This document shows, in pieces, positions 35,054 to 44,398 of a stretch of DNA of 64,000 nucleotides. A program made the position numbers and the translations under genes. Position 1 is the stretch's first letter. Every line of letters starts with the position of its first letter. This DNA comes from an uncultured Eubacteriales bacterium (GTDB taxonomy: Bacteria; Bacillota; Clostridia; Oscillospirales; CAG-272). The stretch covers positions 1-64,000 of the forward strand of contig CATKFO010000063.1 in assembly GCA_949747515.1 (NCBI GenBank), in the 5' to 3' direction. The notes beneath the pieces were generated by a model that was given only the letters and a program-made list of their open reading frames with translations, did not search any database and was not told the DNA's origin.

Positions 35054-36136
35054 TTATATAAAGTCTATCACCAGATTATTTTTATGTATTGCAACTCCGG
35101 CGCAAGGAAGCGAATTTTCAAGCATTTCCGCGAGCTCGTCCCGCGAAAACTCTACGATTCCCCGTCCAAGCGTTTCATGAGATTCTGAAGCGAGCACCCT
35201 GACTACGTCGCCTTCATGGAAATCGCCCTCAACGGCGGTAATTCCAGCCGGAAGCAAGCTTTTATCTCCCTTTACAAGCGCGTCGGAAGCGCCTCTGTCA
35301 ATGAAAATGTTTCCTTTTGGAGGAGCGTAAAAAGCCATCCATTGCAGACGAGTTTTAAGGGATCCGTCAGTCTTGAAAAGGGTTCCCTTCGCATCTCCTA
35401 CAGCGGCTCTGACAATAATATCAGGTTCGGCCGAAGAGCATATGAACACCGGTACTCCCGCTCTCGTCGCAAGGCGCGCGCCGCGTATTTTCGTAATCAT
35501 TCCCCCCGTACCGTTAGCGCTACCGGCTCCTCCTGCGAGAGCTTCAATCTCAGGCGTAATTCTTTCCACCTCGCTTATATGCTCGGCGTCGGAATATTTC
35601 GCAGGATTTTTAGTATAAAGTCCGTCGATATCAGTAAGAAAAATCAGCTTATCTCCGTGCAGCATAGCCGCAACCTGAGAAGCCAGCGTATCGTTATCGC
35701 CCAAATGGAGCTCTTCAATAGCAATCGTGTCGTTTTCATTGATGATAGGCACCGCGCCTCGGCTAAGAAGAATTTCAAGAGCTGAAAAGGCGTTCTTATA
35801 CCTTCTCTTATCCATAAAATCTCCCCTTGTCAGGAGCACCTGCGCGGTAACGTACCCTCTCTCCGCAAAGAATCTTGTATACTCCTCCATCAGCAGCCCC
35901 TGCCCTACCGCGGCGGAAGCCTGTTTAGCCGGAACAGAAGAAGGTCGTGAAGAATAGCCTAAAGCGCGGAACCCGGCCGCTATAGATCCTGACGTAACTA
36001 CGACCGCGTCGTGTCCCATATCCCTTAAATCGGAAATCTGCCTTACTATTTCGGATATTTTTTCACGATCAATGTCCCCCCCCGAAAGCGTAAGGGAACT
36101 TGTTCCGATCTTGATAATAAAAAGTTTTCTCTTCAT
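35054..36136 (-). CDS. proB: Glutamate 5-kinase
   Basis: The 360-residue protein phosphorylates glutamate, the first and feedback-regulated step of proline synthesis. The amino-acid-kinase domain begins FIIKIGTSSLTL and holds INENDTIA and GTGGMITKIRGA. A C-terminal PUA domain (about 265-355) is present, as in the long ProB form. The ATG at 36136 is used because the kinase fold starts there; the ribosome site AGAAAGA is weak. It starts 22 bases after the ClC gene stop. Confidence 0.96.
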   Translation of the reverse strand: MKRKLFIIKIGTSSLTLSGGDIDREKISEIVRQISDLRDMGHDAVVVTSGSIAAGFRALGYSSRPSSVPAKQASAAVGQGLLMEEYTRFFAERGYVTAQVLLTRGDFMDKRRYKNAFSALEILLSRGAVPIINENDTIAIEELHLGDNDTLASQVAAMLHGDKLIFLTDIDGLYTKNPAKYSDAEHISEVERITPEIEALAGGAGSANGTGGMITKIRGARLATRAGVPVFICSSAEPDIIVRAAVGDAKGTLFKTDGSLKTRLQWMAFYAPPKGNIFIDRGASDALVKGDKSLLPAGITAVEGDFHEGDVVRVLASESHETLGRGIVEFSRDELAEMLENSLPCAGVAIHKNNLVIDFI

Positions 36137-36158
36137 AAATTTGTATCTTTCTGATAAA

Positions 36159-37430
36159 TCACATTTCAGACATATCGTAAATATCCGATATACCGTTATC
36201 CTTTGAAGGGGAAGTTTTTGAGAAAAGTATGCTCTGAGTCGAGTAAAGACTAAACCTTCCGGAAAGCGCGTATCCGACCGACGCGGCGACGGCAAAAAGA
36301 ACGGGAGACGCAAAATCAAACAGCTCCGCCGCTAAAAATATGGAAGCGAGCGGACAATTCGTCACGCCGCAGAACATAGATATCATTGCAACTCCGGCCG
36401 AAATAGACGGATCAAGACCGAGGATCGGTCCGAGAACGCATCCGAGAGAAGAGCCGATTGCAAAAGCAGGAACTATTTCGCCCCCGCGAAAGCCAACGGA
36501 AACCGTGATAACTGTGAGTATAAATTTTACTATAAATGTGAAGGCGGGGACGCCGTCTCCAAGCGAGTCTTCAACAATATTCATGCCAGCTCCAAGGCAA
36601 TTTTCATAACCGAAAACACTCGCTATAGCTACGACAAGTATTCCTCCGACTGCAATACGAACGTACGCGTTTTTCAATACCCTTTCGGCGGCGCGATGTC
36701 CCGAATGGATAGCCGCGCAAAAAGCTATGCTGACCGCCGAGCAAATCCCGGCTACCAGAATTACGCGAATTAAGGTAGGGATATCGGTCCGAACGTCAGG
36801 TATTATAAATCGCTCGCTTTCTATGCGGAACAAGCCCGCCGTCGCCGAAGCGATAACCGAAGAAAAAACGCATGGAAGAAAAGCAGTATATCTTATGACG
36901 CCAATACATTCAAGTTCGAGAACAAATGCCGCCGCGGAAAGCGGAGTTCCGAAAAGAGCGGAAAAGCACGCGCTCATACCGCACATAACAAGAATAGAAG
37001 AGGTCGGCGCGTCGACTTTCAGAAGCCGTCCGATTACTCCTCCCACTCCGCCTCCAAGCTGAAGCGCGGCGCCTTCACGTCCCGCCGATCCTCCGCAGAG
37101 CTGGGTAAGCGTCGTGCCTGCAAATATCATAGGGACCATTTTGCCCGGAACTTCGGCCTTTTCCTTAGCCGCCATTATGACAAGATCGGTACCGGCTGTT
37201 CCGCCGCCCTGACGACGATATATAAACGCTATAGTCAATCCTGCGATCGGTAGTAAAAATATAAAAAACGGATAGGATTCTCTCGCCGATGAGGACAACG
37301 ACAGCGCGTAATGAAACAAGCATCCGACGACTCCCGCGACGCCCCCGGTAAGCGCTGAAAGAAAAGACAGCCTTAAAAATCCGACAAAATCCTCCGAGCA
37401 ATCCTTTATTAACGATATAAATTTATTCAT
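36159..37430 (-). CDS. ClC-family anion channel or antiporter
   Basis: The 423-residue polytopic membrane protein is a ClC. GREGAALQLGG at 117-127 is the conserved helix-F filter region. The canonical GGxFxP motif is replaced by GGEIVP at 316-321. The GSGIP loop is not recognisable at the expected place, where GGGTAGTD (75-82) stands. No CBS domains follow. A Glu in the GGE position and GREG without Pro recall the fluoride-exporting ClC-F branch, an inference only. It is the first gene of an operon with proBAC, driven by the promoter at 37462-37490. No fluoride riboswitch is seen upstream. Confidence 0.87.
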   Translation of the reverse strand: MNKFISLIKDCSEDFVGFLRLSFLSALTGGVAGVVGCLFHYALSLSSSARESYPFFIFLLPIAGLTIAFIYRRQGGGTAGTDLVIMAAKEKAEVPGKMVPMIFAGTTLTQLCGGSAGREGAALQLGGGVGGVIGRLLKVDAPTSSILVMCGMSACFSALFGTPLSAAAFVLELECIGVIRYTAFLPCVFSSVIASATAGLFRIESERFIIPDVRTDIPTLIRVILVAGICSAVSIAFCAAIHSGHRAAERVLKNAYVRIAVGGILVVAIASVFGYENCLGAGMNIVEDSLGDGVPAFTFIVKFILTVITVSVGFRGGEIVPAFAIGSSLGCVLGPILGLDPSISAGVAMISMFCGVTNCPLASIFLAAELFDFASPVLFAVAASVGYALSGRFSLYSTQSILFSKTSPSKDNGISDIYDMSEM

Positions 37431-37461
37431 GAATCAAACGACCTTGCGACTAATTTATATA

Positions 37462-37490
37462 ATTTTACCCCGTTTTTTTCCGCTGGTCAA
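37462..37490 (-). promoter_or_regulatory. Promoter for the ClC-proBAC operon
   Basis: Minus strand TTGACC (37485-37490), a 17-base spacer and TAAAAT (37462-37467), about 30 bases before the ClC ATG. Confidence 0.6.
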
Positions 37491-37575
37491 TACGGCGAAG
37501 CAATTTTATCAGAGATAAAAACAAAAAACATATAAGGACTTTCTCAGCTTCGTTTTCGATCTCACGATAGCGAAT

Positions 37576-38712
37576 TTATCTTTTCTTACCTGATATCCGT
37601 CTATATTCGTCCTCATATACGTCTTCAAGCCGCTTTGTCATTGCCGCGGCTGTAAATTTCCGTCTGTACGTATCGGCGGCTCCGTTTCCAAGTTTCTCGT
37701 AAAGCGAAGGATCGTCGAGTATTTTAAGTATTGCTTCCGTCATCGCCCGAGGGTCTTTCATCGGCACGCAGAAGCCGTTTACTCCGTCTTCCACCATATA
37801 TGTGTTTCCTCCGCACCTCGTCGCAACAATAGGCTTCGACAGACTCATTCCTTCCGCAAGAGCAGTAGACGTAGCTTCTGATCCCCAAGAACAATTAAGA
37901 TTCAAATCCATAATATTGCAATAAGGCGCGACGTCGTAAACAAACCCGGTAAAGATAACGATATCCTCTACTCCCAACTTTTCAGCGTTCTTCTCGAGCT
38001 CGTCTCTGGCGCTGCCGTCGCCCATTATCACAAACTTGACCGATCGATTTGCCGCGGCTTTGACCTCCCTAGCAGTTTCAAGCAGATATGAATGTCCCTT
38101 ATATTCCTCGAGACGAGCGGAAATCAAACATACGAAATCATTCTCTCCAATACCGACGGAACGTCGAAACTCTTTCTTTTCCTCATCCGAAAGTTCGCGA
38201 ACCGGTTCTACTCCGTTAACGATTACGTCTATTATTTTTGGATTTACGCCTGTTCCTACAAGAATGTCCGCAGCCGCGTCCGCAACGGCGATAGCCCGGG
38301 TGGCAAGAGTATTGTTTATCATCCCGTTTATCTGTTTTCCGGGAAAAGTCGTCAGTCTTTTTGGCTTTTCAAAAGCGCAGTGGTGAGTATATATCCTGCT
38401 CTTGACGCCCGTCAAAAACGCCGCGACTCTCGCGTCGAATGACGAATGAGTATGCACTATATCGGGATGCAGTTCGCGAATGATTCGTTTGTATTCGGAT
38501 ACGCCGCCCTTTTCATGAGACATATCATGACCGTGTTCGGTCTCTAAAACAGGGTACCCGATTTCTTTTATAAGCGGTATCATGGCGCTGCCTGACGGAG
38601 CGGCGACGGTAATATCAAATTTCTCCCTGTCAAAGCGCTTTAAATACTGTATAAGCATTCGACCTGCTCCGCCAATGTTGGTGTCGGTAATTACATGCAG
38701 TATCTTAATCAT
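37576..38712 (-). CDS. GT4-type glycosyltransferase
   Basis: The 378-residue GT-B fold enzyme opens with the acceptor domain (HVITDTNIGGAGRML) and ends in a donor-nucleotide domain with ALAEGMSLSKPIVATRCGG and EDGVNGFCVPMKDP, typical of GT4. It would move a sugar from a nucleotide sugar to a glycan or lipid in the cytoplasm. The substrate is unknown. It lies alone downstream of the SLH gene, separated from it by a terminator. Confidence 0.92.
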   Translation of the reverse strand: MIKILHVITDTNIGGAGRMLIQYLKRFDREKFDITVAAPSGSAMIPLIKEIGYPVLETEHGHDMSHEKGGVSEYKRIIRELHPDIVHTHSSFDARVAAFLTGVKSRIYTHHCAFEKPKRLTTFPGKQINGMINNTLATRAIAVADAAADILVGTGVNPKIIDVIVNGVEPVRELSDEEKKEFRRSVGIGENDFVCLISARLEEYKGHSYLLETAREVKAAANRSVKFVIMGDGSARDELEKNAEKLGVEDIVIFTGFVYDVAPYCNIMDLNLNCSWGSEATSTALAEGMSLSKPIVATRCGGNTYMVEDGVNGFCVPMKDPRAMTEAILKILDDPSLYEKLGNGAADTYRRKFTAAAMTKRLEDVYEDEYRRISGKKR

Positions 38713-38871
38713 TGATTGCTCTTTTCTTTATCCTTATAGTTCAATCGAAAAAAATCAGGATCATAACAAAATTTCACTTTTTTATTATATCAAAACCGTT
38801 CTTTTGTGTCAAGATAACGGAGACAAAATACGCTGAAGCCTTTTAAATAATGCGCTAAGAGAGCATAAAAT

Positions 38872-38905
38872 AAACTGACCCCGGAAAAACGGAGTCAGTT
38901 TTTTA
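38872..38905 (-). terminator. Terminator of the SLH/beta-helix gene
   Basis: Arms AACTGAC (38873-38879) and GTCAGTT (38894-38900) with inner CCG/CGG; on the minus strand TATTTTAT follows. It lies about 90 bases past the stop. Confidence 0.68.
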
Positions 38906-38994
38906 TTTGTTGCCGAGCGCAGACATTTTAACCGTCCGCTGCAATCGTCTGCCTTTAGTTCAACGCAAAGGCGCTGTTTTACCTTTTTAATCTA

Positions 38995-41910
38995 TCAGGC
39001 AGGCTTATGACCGCGCTCAACATGATAGCCGTTCATAACGTACGAGCCGAATTTTTCTCCTTCGGTCGCGCTGTGGAAAGCGTAGAATTTTGAGTTTGAA
39101 TCTATTCCTATCGAACTGAGATACGAAAGGTATCTCTTACTGTACGGCATCTTATACGACGCGTAAAAAGACTTATTCAGGTTGGTAAACGTAACTCCGT
39201 CCACTCCCCGAAGAGACGCGCATATATCCGGATTCAGAACGTACGTATTGTCGTGCATGTACCAACCGCGCGGATTACCGTCGGACGCGACGTGCGCTCC
39301 TATAATTGAACCTTCGCACGCCACCATCGTGTTGTATGCGAATTCGCAATCCACCATCTCTCCGTAATACCAGTTATGCAGAGCAAGTCCTTCGGCGTCT
39401 CCGTCGACGCAGCGAGGATAACCGTATCCAAGATAAGCGGCGTAATTTCCGGTAACTACCGCGTTACGGATCTTATTAACGCCGAGACCGTCCGGTCCTT
39501 CGACGCGGTGAGTACTGAACAGTTCGACAAGATTCTGCGCGGCGATAATTACGTTGTCGGTGCAGACTACGCCGTTAAGCTCCGGCACTTCCGACGGGTC
39601 GTCGTAATCAGCCGTGTTCTGAGTGCCCATAGGACCGTCTTCAATATCGTGAATATAGCAATTGTCGATTACAAGGCTGTCGCATTTGCCGTATCCGCCG
39701 ATTCCCGTTCCTACCGAGCCCGTGTCGCCTCCGCAGTATCCGGCTTCGCACCAGGTAACCACGTTTCCGTCTTCAAGATCAAGCCCTATATATCCGGAAT
39801 AAAGGAACGTAAGGTTATCATAACGGGCGTTTTCCGCCGAAAATACGATATTAGCGTTTCTGCAAAGATCAATACGTTTAAAATATGTCGAAGGATTGCC
39901 GAACTCGCAGCGGAGATAGACCTTGCCTTCCTTCCAGTCGTGAATATATTCAAGATTGTGCCTTAGCGCGTCCGCAGGATCCTTGCAGGACGTTCCACCG
40001 GAAACGTAGTAATCTTTACAGTTCCCCTGCTCGTACATCTGTTTCGTAGTTTTACCTTCCCCAAACGGATCGTTTTCATCGTTCGGGATTACGCGAACGC
40101 CCATGTATTCGCCTTCATTAAATATAATTTTTCCTATGTCCCCGTCCTCTTTAGCGAAGTTTTCCTTATCTTCAGGAAGGAGCTTCGTTAGATCCATTAC
40201 GTAAATATTATTCCATTCGGTCGCCTTCCATTCTCCGGTTCCGCCTCCAAAGTCAAAACTGCCGGTAAACACAGGCTTCGGCTTGCTTGCGTCTCCGTAC
40301 GCTCCGTAGGTAACGTCTTTAGACGCATCGAGAGTCGATATCGTATGATTATAATACTTTCCGGGATAAAATTCGCTTCCCCTCTCGAAGAATACCCCGT
40401 CTCCCGGCTTTGCCTTTGAAACGTATACGCCAGGGCCTTTTTTATATTCGTAAAGAGCCGACGGAGTTTTAAAAGCCTTTTCAGGCGACAGACCGTCGTT
40501 TGAATCGTTTCCGTTTATAGAAGAAACATAGTAAACTTTTCCGCCGGCCGCCTCAATATCGCTTGGCTTTATTGTCGAAGGACTATTCTTTATTTCCGAA
40601 ATACGCTCGCGTATCTTTCCAAGATTTTCTTCAAGCACGTCGTCTCCTACGTCAGAATACGATACGGAAGAGTAAAGAAAATAATCGTTTAGATATTCTC
40701 CGTACTCGGCGGAGCTGAAATTTTCCGCCGTTTCAGCGTCCGGGAAAAGAGCGATATAACGGAGAAGAAATTTTCCGTCTTTTTCATCGACGCCTTCATA
40801 CGGCTTAAACATTATATGAACGTTGCATCCGCTTTTTGTTCCGAAAGATAAATTGGGTATCTGAGACAAGGCCGACGTCGAGTCGCATGTAGCCGTAATC
40901 CATCCCTCGTCGTCGGCGCCCTTAACAAAATCAAGAGCAGCCGTCGAATACGTAGTTTCCATAGCCGTTCTGTTCGACAGATAAGCGGTAAGCTTTTCAG
41001 GAGCGTTCGAGCCCTCGTATGAATAACAGATTTTTACCACTGGAGTTTTACTGAGATCAGCTACCGCGGCAGTCGGACTAAAGCCGAAGGAATCCGCCGG
41101 CTCGTATGAAAACTCCGCCGAACGCTTATCAGAATACGCGTAAAGCGCCGGATAAGGGCTCTCCTCCGTATAAAGCTCCGTTCCCATGCCTCCCTGTACG
41201 GCAAAGCCCGCGTTATATAGATATTTTGCTCCGTAAACGGCGAATCCGTCCTCGTCGGGATTCGGAACATAACCTTGCCATGCGTTATCTATAACGTCGT
41301 ATATTCTTTGAACGATCGTCGCTGTTTCAGCTCGGGTGATGTTACCCTCGGGATTATAGTTAACGTTGTCGTCTCCTTTTGTAATTCCCGAAAGTCTCAG
41401 AACGTTTACGTAAGTCTCCGCCCATTCGGCGATCTTATCGTCGTCCGTAAACTTAAAGGGAGCCTGACTTTCACGAGGAAGCTTTATTCCGCGGTACTCA
41501 ATGTAACGGGATATAGCCGCCGCCATCTCCTGACGAGTCATAGAATTTTCAGGAGCGAACGTCGTAGGCGTCATACCGTCGACGATCCCGCATTTTTCCG
41601 CCCATCCGACGAAACCGGCGTACCATTTATCTTTCGCGACGTCCGTAAATCTATCGGTAATCGTTTTCTCTCCGCCGGACATACGACAGAGTATGGTTAC
41701 GAATTGAGCCCTTGTAAGAGCCCCGTCCGGATTAAACGTCGTGGGAGTCATCCCATCCATTATACCGTTGTCGTACGCAAACTTAACAGATTCATAAAAC
41801 CATTTGTCATTCGTAACGTCCGTCGGCATCTGCGCTCCCGAGACAGGAGCGATCATAGAAGCCGCGAGTATTACGCATGTCAAAACCATGCTTATCGCTT
41901 TCTTTTTCAT
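38995..41910 (-). CDS. SLH-domain surface protein with a beta-helix domain
   Basis: The 971-residue protein has a Sec signal peptide (about 1-25, MKKKAISMVLTCVILAA) followed by three S-layer homology repeats (about 30-78, 90-140 and 155-208). These carry the TRAQFVTIL-type and ITRAE-type motifs, which bind pyruvylated cell-wall polymers. A central region of unknown fold (about 215-470) precedes a C-terminal region (about 475-971) of the right-handed beta-helix type, as in polysaccharide-degrading or -binding proteins. A KVYYVSSINGNDSNDGLSPE start is typical for those. No catalytic set is assigned. The start at 41910 has GGAAAGGAA upstream. Confidence 0.88.
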   Translation of the reverse strand: MKKKAISMVLTCVILAASMIAPVSGAQMPTDVTNDKWFYESVKFAYDNGIMDGMTPTTFNPDGALTRAQFVTILCRMSGGEKTITDRFTDVAKDKWYAGFVGWAEKCGIVDGMTPTTFAPENSMTRQEMAAAISRYIEYRGIKLPRESQAPFKFTDDDKIAEWAETYVNVLRLSGITKGDDNVNYNPEGNITRAETATIVQRIYDVIDNAWQGYVPNPDEDGFAVYGAKYLYNAGFAVQGGMGTELYTEESPYPALYAYSDKRSAEFSYEPADSFGFSPTAAVADLSKTPVVKICYSYEGSNAPEKLTAYLSNRTAMETTYSTAALDFVKGADDEGWITATCDSTSALSQIPNLSFGTKSGCNVHIMFKPYEGVDEKDGKFLLRYIALFPDAETAENFSSAEYGEYLNDYFLYSSVSYSDVGDDVLEENLGKIRERISEIKNSPSTIKPSDIEAAGGKVYYVSSINGNDSNDGLSPEKAFKTPSALYEYKKGPGVYVSKAKPGDGVFFERGSEFYPGKYYNHTISTLDASKDVTYGAYGDASKPKPVFTGSFDFGGGTGEWKATEWNNIYVMDLTKLLPEDKENFAKEDGDIGKIIFNEGEYMGVRVIPNDENDPFGEGKTTKQMYEQGNCKDYYVSGGTSCKDPADALRHNLEYIHDWKEGKVYLRCEFGNPSTYFKRIDLCRNANIVFSAENARYDNLTFLYSGYIGLDLEDGNVVTWCEAGYCGGDTGSVGTGIGGYGKCDSLVIDNCYIHDIEDGPMGTQNTADYDDPSEVPELNGVVCTDNVIIAAQNLVELFSTHRVEGPDGLGVNKIRNAVVTGNYAAYLGYGYPRCVDGDAEGLALHNWYYGEMVDCEFAYNTMVACEGSIIGAHVASDGNPRGWYMHDNTYVLNPDICASLRGVDGVTFTNLNKSFYASYKMPYSKRYLSYLSSIGIDSNSKFYAFHSATEGEKFGSYVMNGYHVERGHKPA

Positions 41911-41959
41911 TAGGTATTCCTTTCCTTCATACATATATCGACTATTGTTCCGCCTTATA

Positions 41960-41988
41960 ATAATATCATTTTTAAAGAATATCTTCAA
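41960..41988 (-). promoter_or_regulatory. Promoter for the SLH gene
   Basis: Minus strand TTGAAG (41983-41988), a 17-base spacer and TATTAT (41960-41965) with TGA as extended -10, about 50 bases before the ATG. Confidence 0.58.
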
Positions 41989-42147
41989 TAGATATTGTTC
42001 ACAAACAAACGCATATTTTTTTGGTTGTTATGCCAATTCAACAAATTAAATGTTAAATTTAACAATCTGCGATATTTAAAATACGTTTAATCAATAAAAA
42101 TAAATCAAAGCATTTTTCAGCAATTTGATATAAACTCACATTATCGG

Positions 42148-42176
42148 TTGACAAATTCACATTTGCGATGTAAAAT
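42148..42176 (+). promoter_or_regulatory. Promoter for the DeoR/2-oxoacid dehydrogenase operon
   Basis: TTGACA (42148-42153), a 17-base spacer and TAAAAT (42171-42176), close to consensus. Confidence 0.72.
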
Positions 42177-42186
42177 ATATCGCGTA

Positions 42187-42200
42187 CTACATATATGTAG
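42187..42200. promoter_or_regulatory. Candidate DeoR operator
   Basis: CTACATATATGTAG is a perfect 14-base palindrome between the -10 and the ribosome site of the deoR-like gene, at about the transcription start, a place suited to repression. Confidence 0.55.
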
Positions 42201-42216
42201 GAAAGGAGGGCAATAC

Positions 42217-43002
42217 TTGCAACGAGAACGAAGAGAAGAAATAAGCAGACTTCTCGGAGAAAGACCGTTTATATCGTTCGACGAGCTATCGTCAATATTC
42301 CCAGACGTCTCAGGCATGACTCTCAGACGCGATATAGAATACTTTGAAGAAAGAGGCGAGGTCATCAAGGTACGCGGAGGCGCGAGAAGCATGCGATTCA
42401 TTTCTCCGCACGGCGACGATAACGTCAATCGGCGCACAGAAAAATGCGTGGCTGAAAAAAAAGCCGTGGCTGAAGCGGCGGTGCAGTTTCTTGAAACAGG
42501 GCGCTCCATTTTTATAGATTCCGGTTCAACAATGAGAACGTTCGCAAGATATGTCCCGGCCGGCCGTTTTTCCTTTACTACCACCGATCCCGCCGTCGCG
42601 CTTGAGCTCGCGCGAGGAGGAACGTCGGTCGTCAACATGGTAGGCGGCAGGCTTGAAGGAGAAAATCAAACGGTAACCGGACTGCAGGCTACCAGGTTCC
42701 TTACGGGAATAAATATAGACGTCGCGTTCCTGTGCCCGTCCGGATACAGCGTTGAAGACGGATTCACCGTAGCGAATTTTAACGAATGCGAGCTGAAACG
42801 GATTGTCGCCGAAAAGGCAAAAACCGTTATTATGATGATGGATTCTTCAAAATGCGACAGATCTCTGCCGTATACCTTCTGTACCTCGGGAGAAGCCGAC
42901 GTGCTGGTTACCGACTATGCGTTTCCCGAAAAGCTTGCTCAAGCAGCTCGAGGCCGCGGCGTGAGAGTAGTGATAGCCTCGAAAAACGATTCAGCCGAAT
43001 AA
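42217..43002 (+). CDS. DeoR family transcriptional regulator
   Basis: The 261-residue protein has an N-terminal DeoR helix-turn-helix (about 1-58: ISFDELSSIF, then SGMTLRRDIEYFEERG) and a C-terminal DeoRC ligand domain with IFIDSGSTM and DAVAFLCPSG-type motifs; here the latter is IDVAFLCPSG. Such regulators usually sense phosphorylated sugars. A TTG start at 42217 is selected because AAAGGAGG lies six bases upstream and the domain begins there. It is the first gene of the operon with E2, E3 and E1, and a palindrome in its leader suggests autoregulation. Confidence 0.9.
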   Translation: MQRERREEISRLLGERPFISFDELSSIFPDVSGMTLRRDIEYFEERGEVIKVRGGARSMRFISPHGDDNVNRRTEKCVAEKKAVAEAAVQFLETGRSIFIDSGSTMRTFARYVPAGRFSFTTTDPAVALELARGGTSVVNMVGGRLEGENQTVTGLQATRFLTGINIDVAFLCPSGYSVEDGFTVANFNECELKRIVAEKAKTVIMMMDSSKCDRSLPYTFCTSGEADVLVTDYAFPEKLAQAARGRGVRVVIASKNDSAE

Positions 43003-43079
43003 GTATATTCGAAAAGCAGCGTTAAACTATGAGGATACCCTCATTATTTTATAAAAATCATTTACGAAAGGAAATAAAT

Positions 43080-44387
43080 ATGGCAAATTCAGTCATTATG
43101 CCCCGTCAGGGGCAAAGTGTCGAGAGTTGTATCATTACGACTTGGCACAAGCAGAAAGGCGACGCCGTTCAAGTAGGCGATATCCTGTTTTCTTATGAAA
43201 CGGACAAGTCCGCGTTCGACGAACCTTCTCAATTTGCCGGTACCGTGCTTGAAATACTCGGCGCGGAAGGCGACGTTATTCCCTGCCTTGAAACCGTATG
43301 CATCATCGGAGAGCCGGGAGAAGACATAAGCTCGCTGATTGGAAGCGAATCCGACAAAAAGGATGAAAGCGCTCCCGAAACTGAAAGCGCAAAAACCGAG
43401 GAAAACATCGAGCCTTCCGTTCAGGCTGCTCCCGAAGTTACGGCGGTCGAGGGAGATAGAATCAGAATATCGCCGAGAGCGAAAAATCTCGCGCTGAAAA
43501 CCGGCGTGGACATGACCAAAGTAGCCCCCACGGGTCCTCACGGACGAATTATCGAGAGAGACGTCAACGCCGCTCTCGACGCCGGATACGTTGCGAACGC
43601 CGCGGCAGTGGAAGACTTCCTCGCCGGCAGAGTTGCTCCGACAGCGGTCGAAACCAAAATTTCAGACTCGCCGGCCGCCGCTCCCGCAAACGACGACCTG
43701 CGCGCGTATACCGAAACGCCTCTTACAAACGTAAGAAAGGTAATCGCAAAAGCAATGCACTCTTCCCTTTCCGAAATGGCGCAGCTTACTCTCAATTCTT
43801 CCTTCGACGCGACAAGCCTTCTCGCGTACAGAAAGCTTCTTAAAGAAAAGGGAGAATCGATGGGGCTCGGCAAGGTTACCATAAACGACATGGTTCTTTA
43901 CGCCGTGTCGAGAATTCTTCCTAATTACCCCGAAATAAACGCTAATCTTGTGGACGGAAAATTCCGTACCTTCGCGCACGCCAACGTAGGCATGGCTGTC
44001 GATACGGATCGCGGACTCCTTGTTCCCGTTATATTCGGATCGGAAAAGCTGAGCCTGGCCGAGATTTCCTCTTCCGCTAAAAAACTGGCGGGCGCGGCGA
44101 GAGACGGAGCGCTTACTCCCGACGAAATGAGCGGAGGAAGCTTCACAGTATCAAATCTCGGCTCAATGGGCATAGAATCCTTTACTCCCGTTATCAATCC
44201 GCCTCAGACGGCGATACTTGGAGTCTGCTGCACGACGAACAGACTGAAATCCGACGGAACGGTATACCCCGCGATGGGTCTCTCTCTAACTTTCGATCAC
44301 AGAGCGGTCGACGGGGCTCCCGCGGCGCGTTTCCTCCACGAGTTATGCGAAGCTCTTGAAAATTTTGAGCTTCTGCTTGCGAAATAA
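43080..44387 (+). CDS. 2-oxoacid dehydrogenase E2 acyltransferase
   Basis: The 435-residue E2 has one lipoyl domain (about 1-78) with the lipoylated Lys in YETDKSAFD. A flexible Glu/Ala/Pro-rich linker and a peripheral subunit-binding domain follow (about 137-175, RISPRAKNLALKTG). The catalytic CoA acyltransferase domain runs from about 215 to 435 and ends with the active-site motif DHRAVDGAPAARFL. It transfers the acyl group from E1 to CoA. The ATG at 43080 has GAAAGGAA upstream. It is followed by E3 with an 11-base gap. The substrate (pyruvate, acetoin or branched 2-oxoacid) is not settled. Confidence 0.93.
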   Translation: MANSVIMPRQGQSVESCIITTWHKQKGDAVQVGDILFSYETDKSAFDEPSQFAGTVLEILGAEGDVIPCLETVCIIGEPGEDISSLIGSESDKKDESAPETESAKTEENIEPSVQAAPEVTAVEGDRIRISPRAKNLALKTGVDMTKVAPTGPHGRIIERDVNAALDAGYVANAAAVEDFLAGRVAPTAVETKISDSPAAAPANDDLRAYTETPLTNVRKVIAKAMHSSLSEMAQLTLNSSFDATSLLAYRKLLKEKGESMGLGKVTINDMVLYAVSRILPNYPEINANLVDGKFRTFAHANVGMAVDTDRGLLVPVIFGSEKLSLAEISSSAKKLAGAARDGALTPDEMSGGSFTVSNLGSMGIESFTPVINPPQTAILGVCCTTNRLKSDGTVYPAMGLSLTFDHRAVDGAPAARFLHELCEALENFELLLAK

Positions 44388-44398
44388 GGAGGCGTTCA

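Noticed and set aside
37431-37575. A fluoride riboswitch upstream of the ClC gene
   Set aside because: The conserved fluoride aptamer core is not visible on the minus strand in this 145-base leader.
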